NCBI RefSeq assembly: GCF_042214795.1
Contig: NZ_CP090177.1
Location: 682,001 to 746,000 of the forward strand
Origin: Arcobacter iocasae
Lineage (GTDB): Bacteria; Campylobacterota; Campylobacteria; Campylobacterales; Arcobacteraceae
Direction: 5' to 3'
Length of the DNA: 64,000 nucleotides
Shown here: positions 34,749 through 42,355 of the stretch, piece by piece
Position numbering within the stretch: position 1 is the first letter of the stretch
Layout of the letters: every line of letters begins with the position of its first letter
Program-made: the position numbers and the translations under genes
Notes under the pieces: generated by a model
Database searches by the model: none
What the model was told of the DNA's origin: nothing
The model's input: the letters and a program-made list of their open reading frames with translations, nothing else

Positions 34749-34874
34749 TGTAGTAATATCTTTTGGTGTCTTTTTAATAATAATTTGAACAATCTTTTAG
34801 TAATTGAGAATATAAGAAGTTAAGAATAGCTTTCAATCAAAAATGTAAATGTCCTTATCCCACCTTTTTTCCAA

Positions 34875-35092
34875 CATTTGTAAAAGCCGAATGTTTATTT
34901 CTCTTTTCGGAAAAGGCTTGCAACTGTTTGAATATAACAAATATGCTATAAAGCATATTTTTATATGAGTTTTGCAAGGCAGAAAAGATAAATAATAAAT
35001 GAGGGAACCCAAAGGGCTTTGATACGGTTGGTGGTTTTGCTTACTTTGTCCACACAAAGTAAGAGGAGCGGAGAGGTTTACCTCTTCAAGAG
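34875..35092 (-). repeat. structured intergenic repeat, copy 2, inverted and uninterrupted
   Basis: The minus-strand reading starts CTCTTGAAGAGGTAAACC and follows copy 1 through TTCCCTCA, ATCTTTTCTG, AAAACTC, AACAGTT and ATTCGGCTTTT. It contains an internal hairpin, CTTACTTTGT-CCAC-ACAAAGTAAG. The two copies face each other, forming a large imperfect palindrome between convergent genes. Confidence 0.75.
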
Positions 35093-35099
35093 AAAAGAA

Positions 35100-35756
35100 C
35101 TACCCTTTTATATAACGAATAATTTGTCCATTAAAAGGCTCATCCAAATAATCTGAAGTATTCAAAGGTTCACTTTGACTATGAACATAACCTAATAAAA
35201 CCATCATTTTAGAAAACTTTGCATGATTTCCTCTACCTGGGTCTACTATAATTATCTCACAAGAATCATTTGTATGTTCATTTAAAAATCTACTTAAATC
35301 CTCTAAGTGAAACTGTTCATATAAAATATCACTTGCTATTATTAAATCAAATTTTCCTAAAGTATCATCAGCATTTGCCCAGTTTGCACACTCGAAGGGG
35401 ATTGTTTTTCCATGATTTATTCTTGTATTTTCTACCAAGAATTTTTGAACTTCTGGGTTAAAATCTGTTGTTGTTATATTTGCATTTCTGTGATTTAGAA
35501 CTAAACTTGAAAGAGCTATTCCGCACCCTACTTCTAGGATTCTTTTATCTTTGATATTATAGTTATTCATTAAAGTTGCTAAAATTTTAGATGAGGGCCA
35601 AAGAACTCCAAATAATGACCAGTTGGCAGAGGATATTCCTGTAGTAGGATTTAAATCACACTCTTCGTCGTATTGTTGTGTATCTTTTAAAGTTCGGACA
35701 TGTATGTCCATATTACCAAACTCTATTGTTTGATATGTGTATCGTAGTTTTGGCAT
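35100..35756 (-). CDS. class I SAM methyltransferase (METTL21/Methyltransf_16-like)
   Basis: The 218-residue protein has motif I in ILEVGCGIALSSLVLNHR, the acidic end of strand 2 in TTDFNPEV, and LIIASDILYE, where the D-x-L-Y pattern is typical of the lysine-methyltransferase-like Methyltransf_16 group. It probably methylates a protein or small molecule; the target is unknown. Its ribosome site AAAGG lies within a hairpin that competes with a larger upstream hairpin. The gene ends next to repeat copy 2. Confidence 0.8.
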   Translation of the reverse strand: MPKLRYTYQTIEFGNMDIHVRTLKDTQQYDEECDLNPTTGISSANWSLFGVLWPSSKILATLMNNYNIKDKRILEVGCGIALSSLVLNHRNANITTTDFNPEVQKFLVENTRINHGKTIPFECANWANADDTLGKFDLIIASDILYEQFHLEDLSRFLNEHTNDSCEIIIVDPGRGNHAKFSKMMVLLGYVHSQSEPLNTSDYLDEPFNGQIIRYIKG

Positions 35757-35759
35757 AAG

Positions 35760-35803
35760 AACCTTTCAAGGTTCAGTATACTCTTTATTTAGAGTATCTG
35801 AAC
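35760..35803 (-). promoter_or_regulatory. two mutually exclusive hairpins covering the ribosome site of the methyltransferase gene
   Basis: On the minus strand hairpin A, GTTCAGATACTCT against AGAGTATACTGAAC (one bulge), shares its final GAAC with hairpin B, GAACCT-TGAA-AGGTTC. Hairpin B contains the AAAGG ribosome site. A and B cannot both form. Regulation is inferred only. Confidence 0.5.
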
Positions 35804-35813
35804 TAAAAAAGTT

Positions 35814-36671
35814 TTATGCTTCTAAAATCGCTTTTAGGCTTTTTACTGTGAAGAGTTTTACTCCATCACTTTTTAGTGCTTTTACTTCATTTGTGAAACC
35901 ACTTTTTGAAAATAATAAAACATAATCAGGAACTATCTCTAACTTTTCACAAAGCTCTTTTAGTCTTGTAAGTTCTGTTTTTTTCATCTTGCTATTTGTA
36001 TATCTACAAGACCCCACAATAATTTTCCCAGATTCTGTCTCAGCTACAAGATTTATCTCATTATTTTCATCCCAAAATCTTCCAATCTCTTCTATTGCAT
36101 CATCTTTAAAAAGTTCTTTTACATACTCATGACTTAATTGTTCAAAGATTAGTTGCATAAACTCTGCATTGTAGTTGTTAAATCGCTCATAAAACTCTTT
36201 ATATTCAGTTCTTGCAATTCCCCTATAAAGTGGTGATATAAAGGCAAACCAAAATCTTAAAAAAGGAGCATTGAATAATAACTTATCAGCCACATCATTA
36301 TCTTCAAATTTATTTGTTAGATGGTCAATAGAAGTTTCAGTATAAATTACCTCTAACTCTTCTAGGTCGTGTAAAGCTTTTATTCCTTCGTCATATTCTA
36401 CATCTGCTCTTTTAAATGCACTATTAATTCTTCTATCACCTAAAGCAATACCAGTTAGAACTTTATAGTATGGTAAAGAGTTTTTTGTCAGTTTTGAAAT
36501 ATACTCTTGTAAGTCATAATATTCATCTAAAATATGTCGTTCTATTAGTTTACCAAGTGGTTTAGTAGTATCGATTTTTATATCAAGTCCACCAAATATG
36601 GCAAAATAATTTAGTGCAGTTTCCATATCTTTTGGATTGTTTTGTTTACAGAAATATTGAAATTGCTCCAA
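35814..36671 (-). CDS. DUF234-type protein with nuclease-like C-terminus
   Basis: The central part (about 45-190) resembles the DUF234 helical region seen after archaeal-type ATPases, with LTGIALGDRRINSAF and a winged-helix-like stretch. The C-terminal part (about 205-285) contains EIGRFWDENNEINLV and KIIVGSCRYTNSKM, which recall the D-ExK layout of restriction-endonuclease-fold proteins. No ATPase domain precedes it. The start is uncertain: TTG at 36671 has no ribosome site, while an in-frame ATA at 36695 lies seven bases after AAAGG. An ATG at 36776 would overlap the divergent gene and lies upstream of the promoter. The function is unknown. Confidence 0.7.
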   Translation of the reverse strand: MEQFQYFCKQNNPKDMETALNYFAIFGGLDIKIDTTKPLGKLIERHILDEYYDLQEYISKLTKNSLPYYKVLTGIALGDRRINSAFKRADVEYDEGIKALHDLEELEVIYTETSIDHLTNKFEDNDVADKLLFNAPFLRFWFAFISPLYRGIARTEYKEFYERFNNYNAEFMQLIFEQLSHEYVKELFKDDAIEEIGRFWDENNEINLVAETESGKIIVGSCRYTNSKMKKTELTRLKELCEKLEIVPDYVLLFSKSGFTNEVKALKSDGVKLFTVKSLKAILEA

Positions 36672-36720
36672 TATTGTTTTAGTATTAAGTATTATAGTAA
36701 AGCCTTTAATTGTTTTTGGG

Positions 36721-36744
36721 ATTATAACATAAATCGGATATAAT
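36721..36744. promoter_or_regulatory. back-to-back -10 boxes for divergent genes
   Basis: ATTATA (36721-36726) is TATAAT for the minus-strand DUF234 gene, preceded by TG-T. TATAAT at 36739-36744 serves the plus-strand gene, whose ATG starts six bases after it. The centres are 18 bases apart. Confidence 0.6.
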
Positions 36745-36750
36745 AACTTT

Positions 36751-37728
36751 ATGAATATTAAATTTGCCACTTTCAACCTATTTCAATTTACAGCCCCACC
36801 TTTTTCTTGGTATTTCAAAAAAGACAAGTTTACCCAAGAACAATGGGAACAAAAAGTATCTTGGATAAAAGAACAAATCAAAATTTTGGATGCTGATATT
36901 ATCGGTTTTCAAGAAGTATTTTCAATAGAAGAGTTAAAAGAACTCTGCAAAGAGTTAGGTTATGAACACTTTTTAAGTGTGGATAAGCCAAAGATAAATA
37001 CAAAAAATCCAACTATCTATAAAACTACAGTTTTAGCCCTTGCTTCTAAGTTCCCAATTATCTCAAATAAAAATGTTAGATATGATTTAGCTAGTATAAA
37101 AAAACACAATTTTAAAGATAAATTTGCCTTTTCAAGAGTTCCAATAAAAGCAATAATAGAACTTCCAAACAAAACAAAAATAGCTGTTTATGTAAATCAT
37201 CTTAAATCAAATAGATTAAATGAGTTTGAATATATATTTAAAAAAGATACTACTTTAAAAGAGAAAATAGAAAAAACAAAAGTTGCCTTAGAGAATGATT
37301 TTTCAAGTGTTTTAAAACAAAGACTAATAGAAGCATCTTCCTTATTTATGGAAATCAAAGAGTCAAAAATACCTACAATATTTTTATGTGATTTAAATGA
37401 CAAAGAGTATTCAATGACAATTGATGCTTTATGCAACAAAGCTTATCATGAAGAATCCCAAGATGATGAATATATACTTTTTGATGCTTATTATCACCAT
37501 GAAGAAGAGATTTATAATCCACATCCTGAACAAAAAAGCATAGAAAGAACACCCACAAGTTATCACTTTTCAGATGGCAATGTCATAGATTATATTTTTG
37601 TATCAAATGACTTAAAAGATAAAATTATCTCTTACAAAGTATTTGATGAACACCTAAAAAGAAATCAAAATGGCTCACTACTAGAAAGTGATCATGCTCA
37701 AGTTGTATGTGAGATAGATATAGATTAA
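36751..37728 (+). CDS. endonuclease/exonuclease/phosphatase-family protein
   Basis: The 325-residue protein has the EEP fold: FATFNLFQF at the N-terminus, the metal-binding Glu55 in GFQEVF, FLCDLNDKEYS in the middle, and the C-terminal catalytic SDHAQVVCE. Members cleave phosphodiester bonds in DNA, RNA, lipids or small molecules. No signal peptide is present, so it is probably cytoplasmic. The TATAAT box ends six bases before the ATG and no ribosome site is visible, so the transcript is likely leaderless. It overlaps the convergent DUF188 gene by 4 bases. Confidence 0.85.
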   Translation: MNIKFATFNLFQFTAPPFSWYFKKDKFTQEQWEQKVSWIKEQIKILDADIIGFQEVFSIEELKELCKELGYEHFLSVDKPKINTKNPTIYKTTVLALASKFPIISNKNVRYDLASIKKHNFKDKFAFSRVPIKAIIELPNKTKIAVYVNHLKSNRLNEFEYIFKKDTTLKEKIEKTKVALENDFSSVLKQRLIEASSLFMEIKESKIPTIFLCDLNDKEYSMTIDALCNKAYHEESQDDEYILFDAYYHHEEEIYNPHPEQKSIERTPTSYHFSDGNVIDYIFVSNDLKDKIISYKVFDEHLKRNQNGSLLESDHAQVVCEIDID

Positions 37729-38168
37729 ACTTTTTGTAAAAATGCATTTAAAGAGCTTGCAAACTTTTGTACATCTTTTTTATTAAAAGGTGGTGGTCCT
37801 TTTGTCATCTCTCCTGCATCTCTTATACTTTGCATCAAGTTTCTTATGGCTAAATATTGTTTGATATTATCATCTGTATAGGTTTCACCTCTATGATCAA
37901 TAGCATGGGCTTGTTTTTCTATTACTCTAGAAGCTAGGGGAATATCTGCTGTTATAACCAAATCATCTTTTGAGACCTCATCAACAATTTTATTATCAGC
38001 TTCATCTGCTCCCAAATCCACGATGATATATTTCACATGATTTGATTTTCCAATATCTATTTTTTTATTTGCAAAAACTAAAGTCTCTAAGCCTTTTTTT
38101 TCAATGGCTCTTAAAACTATGGGTTTTAACATATTAGGAAAAGCATCTCCATCTATAAAAAGTTTCAT
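37725..38168 (-). CDS. yaiI: YaiI/YqxD family protein (DUF188)
   Basis: The 147-residue protein starts MKLFIDGDAFPNMLKPIVLR and has DLVITADIPLASRVIEK and IDHRGETYTDDNI. These match the UPF0178/DUF188 family, which has a PIN-like nuclease fold with conserved acidic residues (D7, D9, and the TADIPLA aspartate). Its biochemical role is not established. It directly abuts ywbE upstream (one shared base), so both are on one transcript. Confidence 0.9.
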   Translation of the reverse strand: MKLFIDGDAFPNMLKPIVLRAIEKKGLETLVFANKKIDIGKSNHVKYIIVDLGADEADNKIVDEVSKDDLVITADIPLASRVIEKQAHAIDHRGETYTDDNIKQYLAIRNLMQSIRDAGEMTKGPPPFNKKDVQKFASSLNAFLQKV

Positions 38169-38362
38169 TATAAGATCTCTTGCACTCGTCCAACTTGTCC
38201 ATCTTGTAGTCTTACTTTTATGCCATGGGGATGAGTAGGAGAATTTGTTAAGATATTTTTAACTATCCCTTGAGTTAGATTTCCACTTCTTTGGTCTTGT
38301 TTTAAAACTATATTTACCTTTGCTCCAATTTTTACATCAAAACGCTTTTTACCATCTGCCAT
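38168..38362 (-). CDS. ywbE: YwbE family protein (DUF2196)
   Basis: The 64-residue basic protein contains GAKVNIVLKQDQRSGNLTQG, THPHGIKVRL and GRVQEIL, the conserved core of the YwbE family. It looks like a small beta-barrel of the KOW or SH3 kind; its function is unknown. The start is the ATG at 38362 with AAGGA upstream; a longer reading from 38395 would cross the promoter region. A TGA-TATACT extended -10 box lies at 38386-38391. Confidence 0.88.
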   Translation of the reverse strand: MADGKKRFDVKIGAKVNIVLKQDQRSGNLTQGIVKNILTNSPTHPHGIKVRLQDGQVGRVQEIL

Positions 38363-38385
38363 TTTCTTCCTTTTATTTATTTTGT

Positions 38386-38391
38386 AGTATA
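38386..38391 (-). promoter_or_regulatory. extended -10 box of ywbE-yaiI
   Basis: The minus strand reads TGA-TATACT about 24 bases before the ywbE ATG. Confidence 0.45.
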
Positions 38392-38466
38392 TCAAAATCT
38401 TATAAAACTATTTATTTATATATTTCAAGATATTATTCTAAAGACATTTATAAAAGAAAGAATTAA

Positions 38467-39252
38467 ATGGAAATATTTGTATTAAAAGCTATTACAGTCA
38501 TTGCTTTAGTTTTAAGTTTAACAGTAATTGCTGAGAAAGTTAGTCCAAAACTCTCTGGCCTACTTTCAGGTCTTCCTCTTGGAAGTTCTATTACCTTAAT
38601 ATTTTTTGCTATAGAGTATGGGGTGAATTATGTAAAAGAGACTGCTTTGTATAATATACATGGTCTTTTTGCAGCCTTGGCTTTTTCTATTGGTTATTAT
38701 ATTAGTACATTTTATACAGGAAAATTTGAAGTGATTTTGAGTTTAGTTATCTCTTTTATTTCATATTTAATAATTGCCTTTATCTTATCTTTTATTCCTC
38801 CACATATAATTTTCACTCCACTAATTATCTTTACACTTTTAATTATTAGTGCTATATATTTTTCAAAAAAAGAAGATCATAAAATCGTAAAGATATCAAA
38901 AGTCTCAATCTATGATTTAGTAATAAGAAGTATACTTACATTAATCATTTTCTTAATAATCTCAAATTTACCTAAATATGTTCCAGCAAGTATTGCAGGT
39001 ATCTTTTCATCATTCCCAACTATCTTATTACCTTTGCTTTTAATAATACATTTCAATCATAGTAATTTACAAGCTAGAACCATCATAAAAAACACCCCAT
39101 TTGGACTTACTAGTATTATTGTTTATTCTTATGTAGTATATTTAACATATCCAACTATTGGAGTTGTGGAGGGTACGATACTTGGTTTTTGTAGTTCTGC
39201 TCTACTTATATTTATTCAAACAAAGGTATTTAGATTTTTTAAACTTATTTAG
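38467..39252 (+). CDS. polytopic membrane protein of unknown function
   Basis: I do not recognise this 261-residue protein. It has about eight hydrophobic helices. Two segments look like related halves: LSGLLSGLPLGSSITLIFF (about 30-48) and ASIAGIFSSFPTILLPLLL (about 178-196), both with G-[LI]-x-S-x-x-P followed by a hydrophobic helix. An internal duplication of this type is common in small transporters and exporters. It is monocistronic and convergent with the FkbM gene. A weak AAAGAA ribosome site precedes the ATG. Confidence 0.75.
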   Translation: MEIFVLKAITVIALVLSLTVIAEKVSPKLSGLLSGLPLGSSITLIFFAIEYGVNYVKETALYNIHGLFAALAFSIGYYISTFYTGKFEVILSLVISFISYLIIAFILSFIPPHIIFTPLIIFTLLIISAIYFSKKEDHKIVKISKVSIYDLVIRSILTLIIFLIISNLPKYVPASIAGIFSSFPTILLPLLLIIHFNHSNLQARTIIKNTPFGLTSIIVYSYVVYLTYPTIGVVEGTILGFCSSALLIFIQTKVFRFFKLI

Positions 39253-39254
39253 GC

Positions 39255-40325
39255 TTATTTAAATTTGGGAATAAAATACATAACAGTTTCGTATATACCT
39301 TCCATATAATGTCTTAGATAAATATCATAGTCACTTTCTATATCTAAGACTAACTGGGGAACTTTATACCAATCTTGTGCTTTATGATATATACAAATTG
39401 CAAGTATGGGTTTGTATTTTTTTATTGTATTTTTTGCCCCAATTATTGTATCTTGCTCTGCACCTTCAATATCTAGTTTTATATAATCAACTTTTTGGCT
39501 TATGAGATTATCTATACTGTTTATATTTGTAGCTTGATAATCATGGGCACAATTATTTTGTTTCTCTTCTTTTATCTGGTTTACTATTTTTTCACTTCCC
39601 AAACCACAATTTATAAACTCTATATTATCAATATCCCCAAAATCTCTTTTTGCTATATTTATGTGTAAAGTATTTGGTTCTACACAATATATTTTTTCAA
39701 AGTCTGGATAGTTTTTAATAATCTCTTTTAAAGTATCTCCCACATATCCACCACCATCTACAAATCTTATATTTTTAATCTTTGGGATTATCTCTTTATC
39801 AAAATATTGGCTTCCGTGATCATTTGTAAAACCTTGCATAAAAGTTAGGTCATAAGATATTTTAAAATTAATTATCTTTTCAAATATCTCTTTTGATTTA
39901 TCATCAGCTAAAAGATTATAAGTATTTTCATACTCAAGCTTGTTATTTATAAAGTCATCTTTAAAATCATCTATAAAATCAGGACTAGCTAACTCTAAAT
40001 CACTATATTTACAAAGAGCAAGATAATTTATGTTTTTAAAACCCATTTTATCAAGGCCATTTTTTACTTCGAGGGGACTTCCACTTGATGTTGATAATAT
40101 CAAAGCATCTTTTTGCACATCTTCTATTTTTAAAACTGTTTTTTTTCGAGAACTTTGAACTCTTGTAAAGTCATCAATTATTCCAGCTACTTCTATATGT
40201 TTTAATACTGATTTTGTAAGTTTATTTATACCTAAAATATATTTTTTAGTAGTTTTAGAAGAGATAAAGAGTTCAACTAACTCTTTATCTTTTTGATTTA
40301 TGTAATCAAGTCCAATTAGATTGAT
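39255..40325 (-). CDS. FkbM-family methyltransferase with N-terminal Rossmann-like domain, apparent AUC start
   Basis: The C-terminal part is an FkbM SAM methyltransferase: FVDGGGYVGDTLKEI (motif I), YCVEPN, and VDYIKLDIEGAEQDTI, a signature of the family. Ahead of it is a small domain with YILGINKLTKSVLKHIEVAG and GIIDDF, like PglD-type sugar-binding domains. The only standard start, GTG at 40118, would cut this domain off. The frame is open upstream to a stop at 40329-40331 with no ATG, GTG or TTG. An AAGGA site and an extended -10 box point to ATC at 40323-40325, six bases after AAGGA, giving 356 residues. The substrate, perhaps a glycan, is unknown. Confidence 0.8.
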   Translation of the reverse strand: MNLIGLDYINQKDKELVELFISSKTTKKYILGINKLTKSVLKHIEVAGIIDDFTRVQSSRKKTVLKIEDVQKDALILSTSSGSPLEVKNGLDKMGFKNINYLALCKYSDLELASPDFIDDFKDDFINNKLEYENTYNLLADDKSKEIFEKIINFKISYDLTFMQGFTNDHGSQYFDKEIIPKIKNIRFVDGGGYVGDTLKEIIKNYPDFEKIYCVEPNTLHINIAKRDFGDIDNIEFINCGLGSEKIVNQIKEEKQNNCAHDYQATNINSIDNLISQKVDYIKLDIEGAEQDTIIGAKNTIKKYKPILAICIYHKAQDWYKVPQLVLDIESDYDIYLRHYMEGIYETVMYFIPKFK

Positions 40326-40349
40326 GAGTTATCCTTTTTTATTTGAAGG

Positions 40350-40355
40350 ATTATA
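40350..40355 (-). promoter_or_regulatory. extended -10 box of the FkbM gene
   Basis: The minus strand reads TGA-TATAAT about 25 bases before the proposed ATC start and just past the lipA stop. Its position supports initiation near 40325 rather than at GTG 40118. Confidence 0.6.
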
Positions 40356-40363
40356 TCATCATA

Positions 40364-41281
40364 TTATTTTAGTAAATCTTTGTTAGCACTCTCATGACCT
40401 AAATATTCATGTGCCAAATAAGAACTTCTAGCATATGGAGTTGAGTGTACAAATTCAAATCCTAAATCCATAGCAAGTTCTTTATATCTTGCAAATTGCT
40501 CAGGTTTTACATACTCAATAACTTTTGCATAATCTCCACTTGGCGCTAAATATTGTCCGATACTTAAAAACTTACAGCCAACAGCAACTAGGTCTTTAAA
40601 TACTTGTACCATCTCTTCTTCAGTCTCTCCAAGTCCAACCATAAGAGCTGATTTAGTTTTGATTTTATCACCACCTAATTCTTTTAGTCTTTTTAATACT
40701 TGAAGTGATCTTTCATATGAAGCATTTTTTCTGATTTTATAAAATCGAGGAACCGTTTCAATATTATGTCCAATAATAACAGCCCCAGAATCAATAACAG
40801 TTTGAAGTGATTCTTCTCGTGCTTTAAAATCAGGGATTAGAATTTCCACTTGAGTTCCGGGACATTTTTCTAAAATATCTTTTGTCACCCTATAAAATTG
40901 TTGTGCTCCACCATCTTTTAAATCATCTCTAGCAGGACTTGTAATTACTACAAATTTAAGTCCAAGGTGTTTTACAGAAGTCGTAACTTTTTGTATCTCA
41001 CTTAAATCAACTTCAGTTGGAAGTCCAGTTTTTACATTACAGTATGAACATCTTCTTGTACAAATATCTCCCAAAATAAGAAATGTTGCATTTTTCTTTG
41101 CAAAACACTCACTTATATTTGGACATTTTGCCTCTTGGCATATTGTATGTAATCCACCCACATCTTTTAAAAGATTTTCCATCTCTATTTGTGCACTTGG
41201 TGTTAATTTTTTTCTTAACCATTCTGGTTTTTTGAAATTTACTTTTTTCTCAGCAAATTCCATATTACTTGGCATAGTCAT
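40364..41281 (-). CDS. lipA: lipoyl synthase
   Basis: The 305-residue radical SAM enzyme inserts two sulfurs into protein-bound octanoate to form lipoate. Radical SAM cysteines are C74, C78 and C81 in CTRRCSYC; the auxiliary cluster uses C48, C53 and C59 (CQEAKCPNISEC). A terminal RSSYLAHE segment supplies the conserved serine. The ATG at 41281 follows AAAGGA by five bases and overlaps lipM by 17. The pyruvate dehydrogenase operon nearby encodes three lipoyl domains, its likely substrates. Confidence 0.97.
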   Translation of the reverse strand: MTMPSNMEFAEKKVNFKKPEWLRKKLTPSAQIEMENLLKDVGGLHTICQEAKCPNISECFAKKNATFLILGDICTRRCSYCNVKTGLPTEVDLSEIQKVTTSVKHLGLKFVVITSPARDDLKDGGAQQFYRVTKDILEKCPGTQVEILIPDFKAREESLQTVIDSGAVIIGHNIETVPRFYKIRKNASYERSLQVLKRLKELGGDKIKTKSALMVGLGETEEEMVQVFKDLVAVGCKFLSIGQYLAPSGDYAKVIEYVKPEQFARYKELAMDLGFEFVHSTPYARSSYLAHEYLGHESANKDLLK

Positions 41282-42029
41282 ATTTATCCTTTAATAACTC
41301 TTCTTTTTTCTTTTTTTCTTTCTCATTTAATTGTGAATTTATCAATTCTACTTTAAAACTTTCATTAAAAGATTCTATCAATAAATTCTTTGCTTCTTCA
41401 TATGTTAAATTTATATTTAAATCTTCTAAGCTGATTCCAAATCTTTCATCAATACTGTTTTCATTTTCTAAATTTGTGTTACTTTTTTTCACACTGCATA
41501 AAGGAATTGAACCGTGTTGAAATATTACTTTTTTTGTTCTTCTTTGTGCATTTCCACCAATTTTTTGTCTATTTACCAAAATATCATAAGCTTCATAACC
41601 CACTTGACAAAACTCATTTTTAGATAGATTTACACCCTCATCATCCTTAGCAAAACTCGTTTTTAGACCTAATTTTTTGTAAAAATTTAGCAAAAAATAA
41701 CAAATCAGCTCATATGATTGTTTAATATTGTAACTTTTTAGCATAGGTGTTGGTATGACTAGTGAGTATGATAAATCATGACCATGAAATAGTACTCCAC
41801 CACCTGTAACTCTTTTAGCAAAATTACCATTATATTCATCACAAAATGAATAAGAAGAAAAGTCCTGGGAAACCCCTATAGTAAATGATTTTGACCAATG
41901 ATAAACTCTTAAAATAGCTTTATCATTTTCTTCAAAAGATGATATTAATGCATCATCTGTTGCCATATTTACCCTAGCAGAATTTTCACCATCTTTTATA
42001 ACTCTAAACGAGCTTTTTTCTTCAATCAT
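41265..42029 (-). CDS. lipM: lipoate-protein ligase family protein, probable octanoyltransferase LipM
   Basis: The 254-residue protein has the LplA/LipB/LipM fold: RVYHWSKSFTIGVSQDF, RVTGGGVLFHGHDLSYSL, and Lys156 in RQKIGGNAQRR followed by FQHGSIPL. Cys141 in FCQVGYEAYD is where LipM enzymes have their catalytic cysteine, which favours an octanoyl-ACP transferase over an ATP-using ligase. Coupling with lipA supports a de novo lipoate route. AAAAGG lies five bases before the ATG. The LipM-versus-LplA choice is inference. Confidence 0.8.
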   Translation of the reverse strand: MIEEKSSFRVIKDGENSARVNMATDDALISSFEENDKAILRVYHWSKSFTIGVSQDFSSYSFCDEYNGNFAKRVTGGGVLFHGHDLSYSLVIPTPMLKSYNIKQSYELICYFLLNFYKKLGLKTSFAKDDEGVNLSKNEFCQVGYEAYDILVNRQKIGGNAQRRTKKVIFQHGSIPLCSVKKSNTNLENENSIDERFGISLEDLNINLTYEEAKNLLIESFNESFKVELINSQLNEKEKKKKEELLKDKYDYAK

Positions 42030-42355
42030 AGAAACCTTTTCTAAGCAAAAAATAATTATTTTTATCTTAAACTTAAATTTTAATTAATATTTTACATATT
42101 TTTAACATAATTTTCTAGTAAAATAGACTAAAATTTGTTGTTTTTTCATTATATTTGATAATATTTCTAATATAACTTAAATGAAAAAATTAATTTTTCT
42201 GATAAGTATATGTTAAGTAAAAATAAGTACCATATGACCACAATTCGATACACTCGATAATGGGCTTACATTATTTTTACATTTTGGACATATGTTCACC
42301 AGTAAATATAGAGAAAATCGCAATTTCTATTAAAAAATCTAACAAGGATTACTAA
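42030..42355 (+). promoter_or_regulatory. intergenic region upstream of aceE with CATATG-centred palindromes
   Basis: No gene is seen in these 326 bases. An imperfect palindrome TGGACATATGTTCA is at 42285-42298, and a related core ACCATATGACCA is at 42229-42240. They may be operators for the divergent lip and pdh genes. No clear -35/-10 pair could be chosen. AAGGA is present before the aceE ATG. Confidence 0.4.

Noticed and set aside
34833..35057. 74-codon minus-strand open frame beyond the IS element
   Set aside because: It lies wholly within the inverted repeat copy and its spacer, has no ribosome site and resembles no protein.
33252..35092. The outer inverted repeats as terminal repeats of one composite transposon
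   Set aside because: The similarity extends well inside the arms and both parts belong to whole copies of a repeat. The IS110 junctions are internal and the family does not use terminal inverted repeats.
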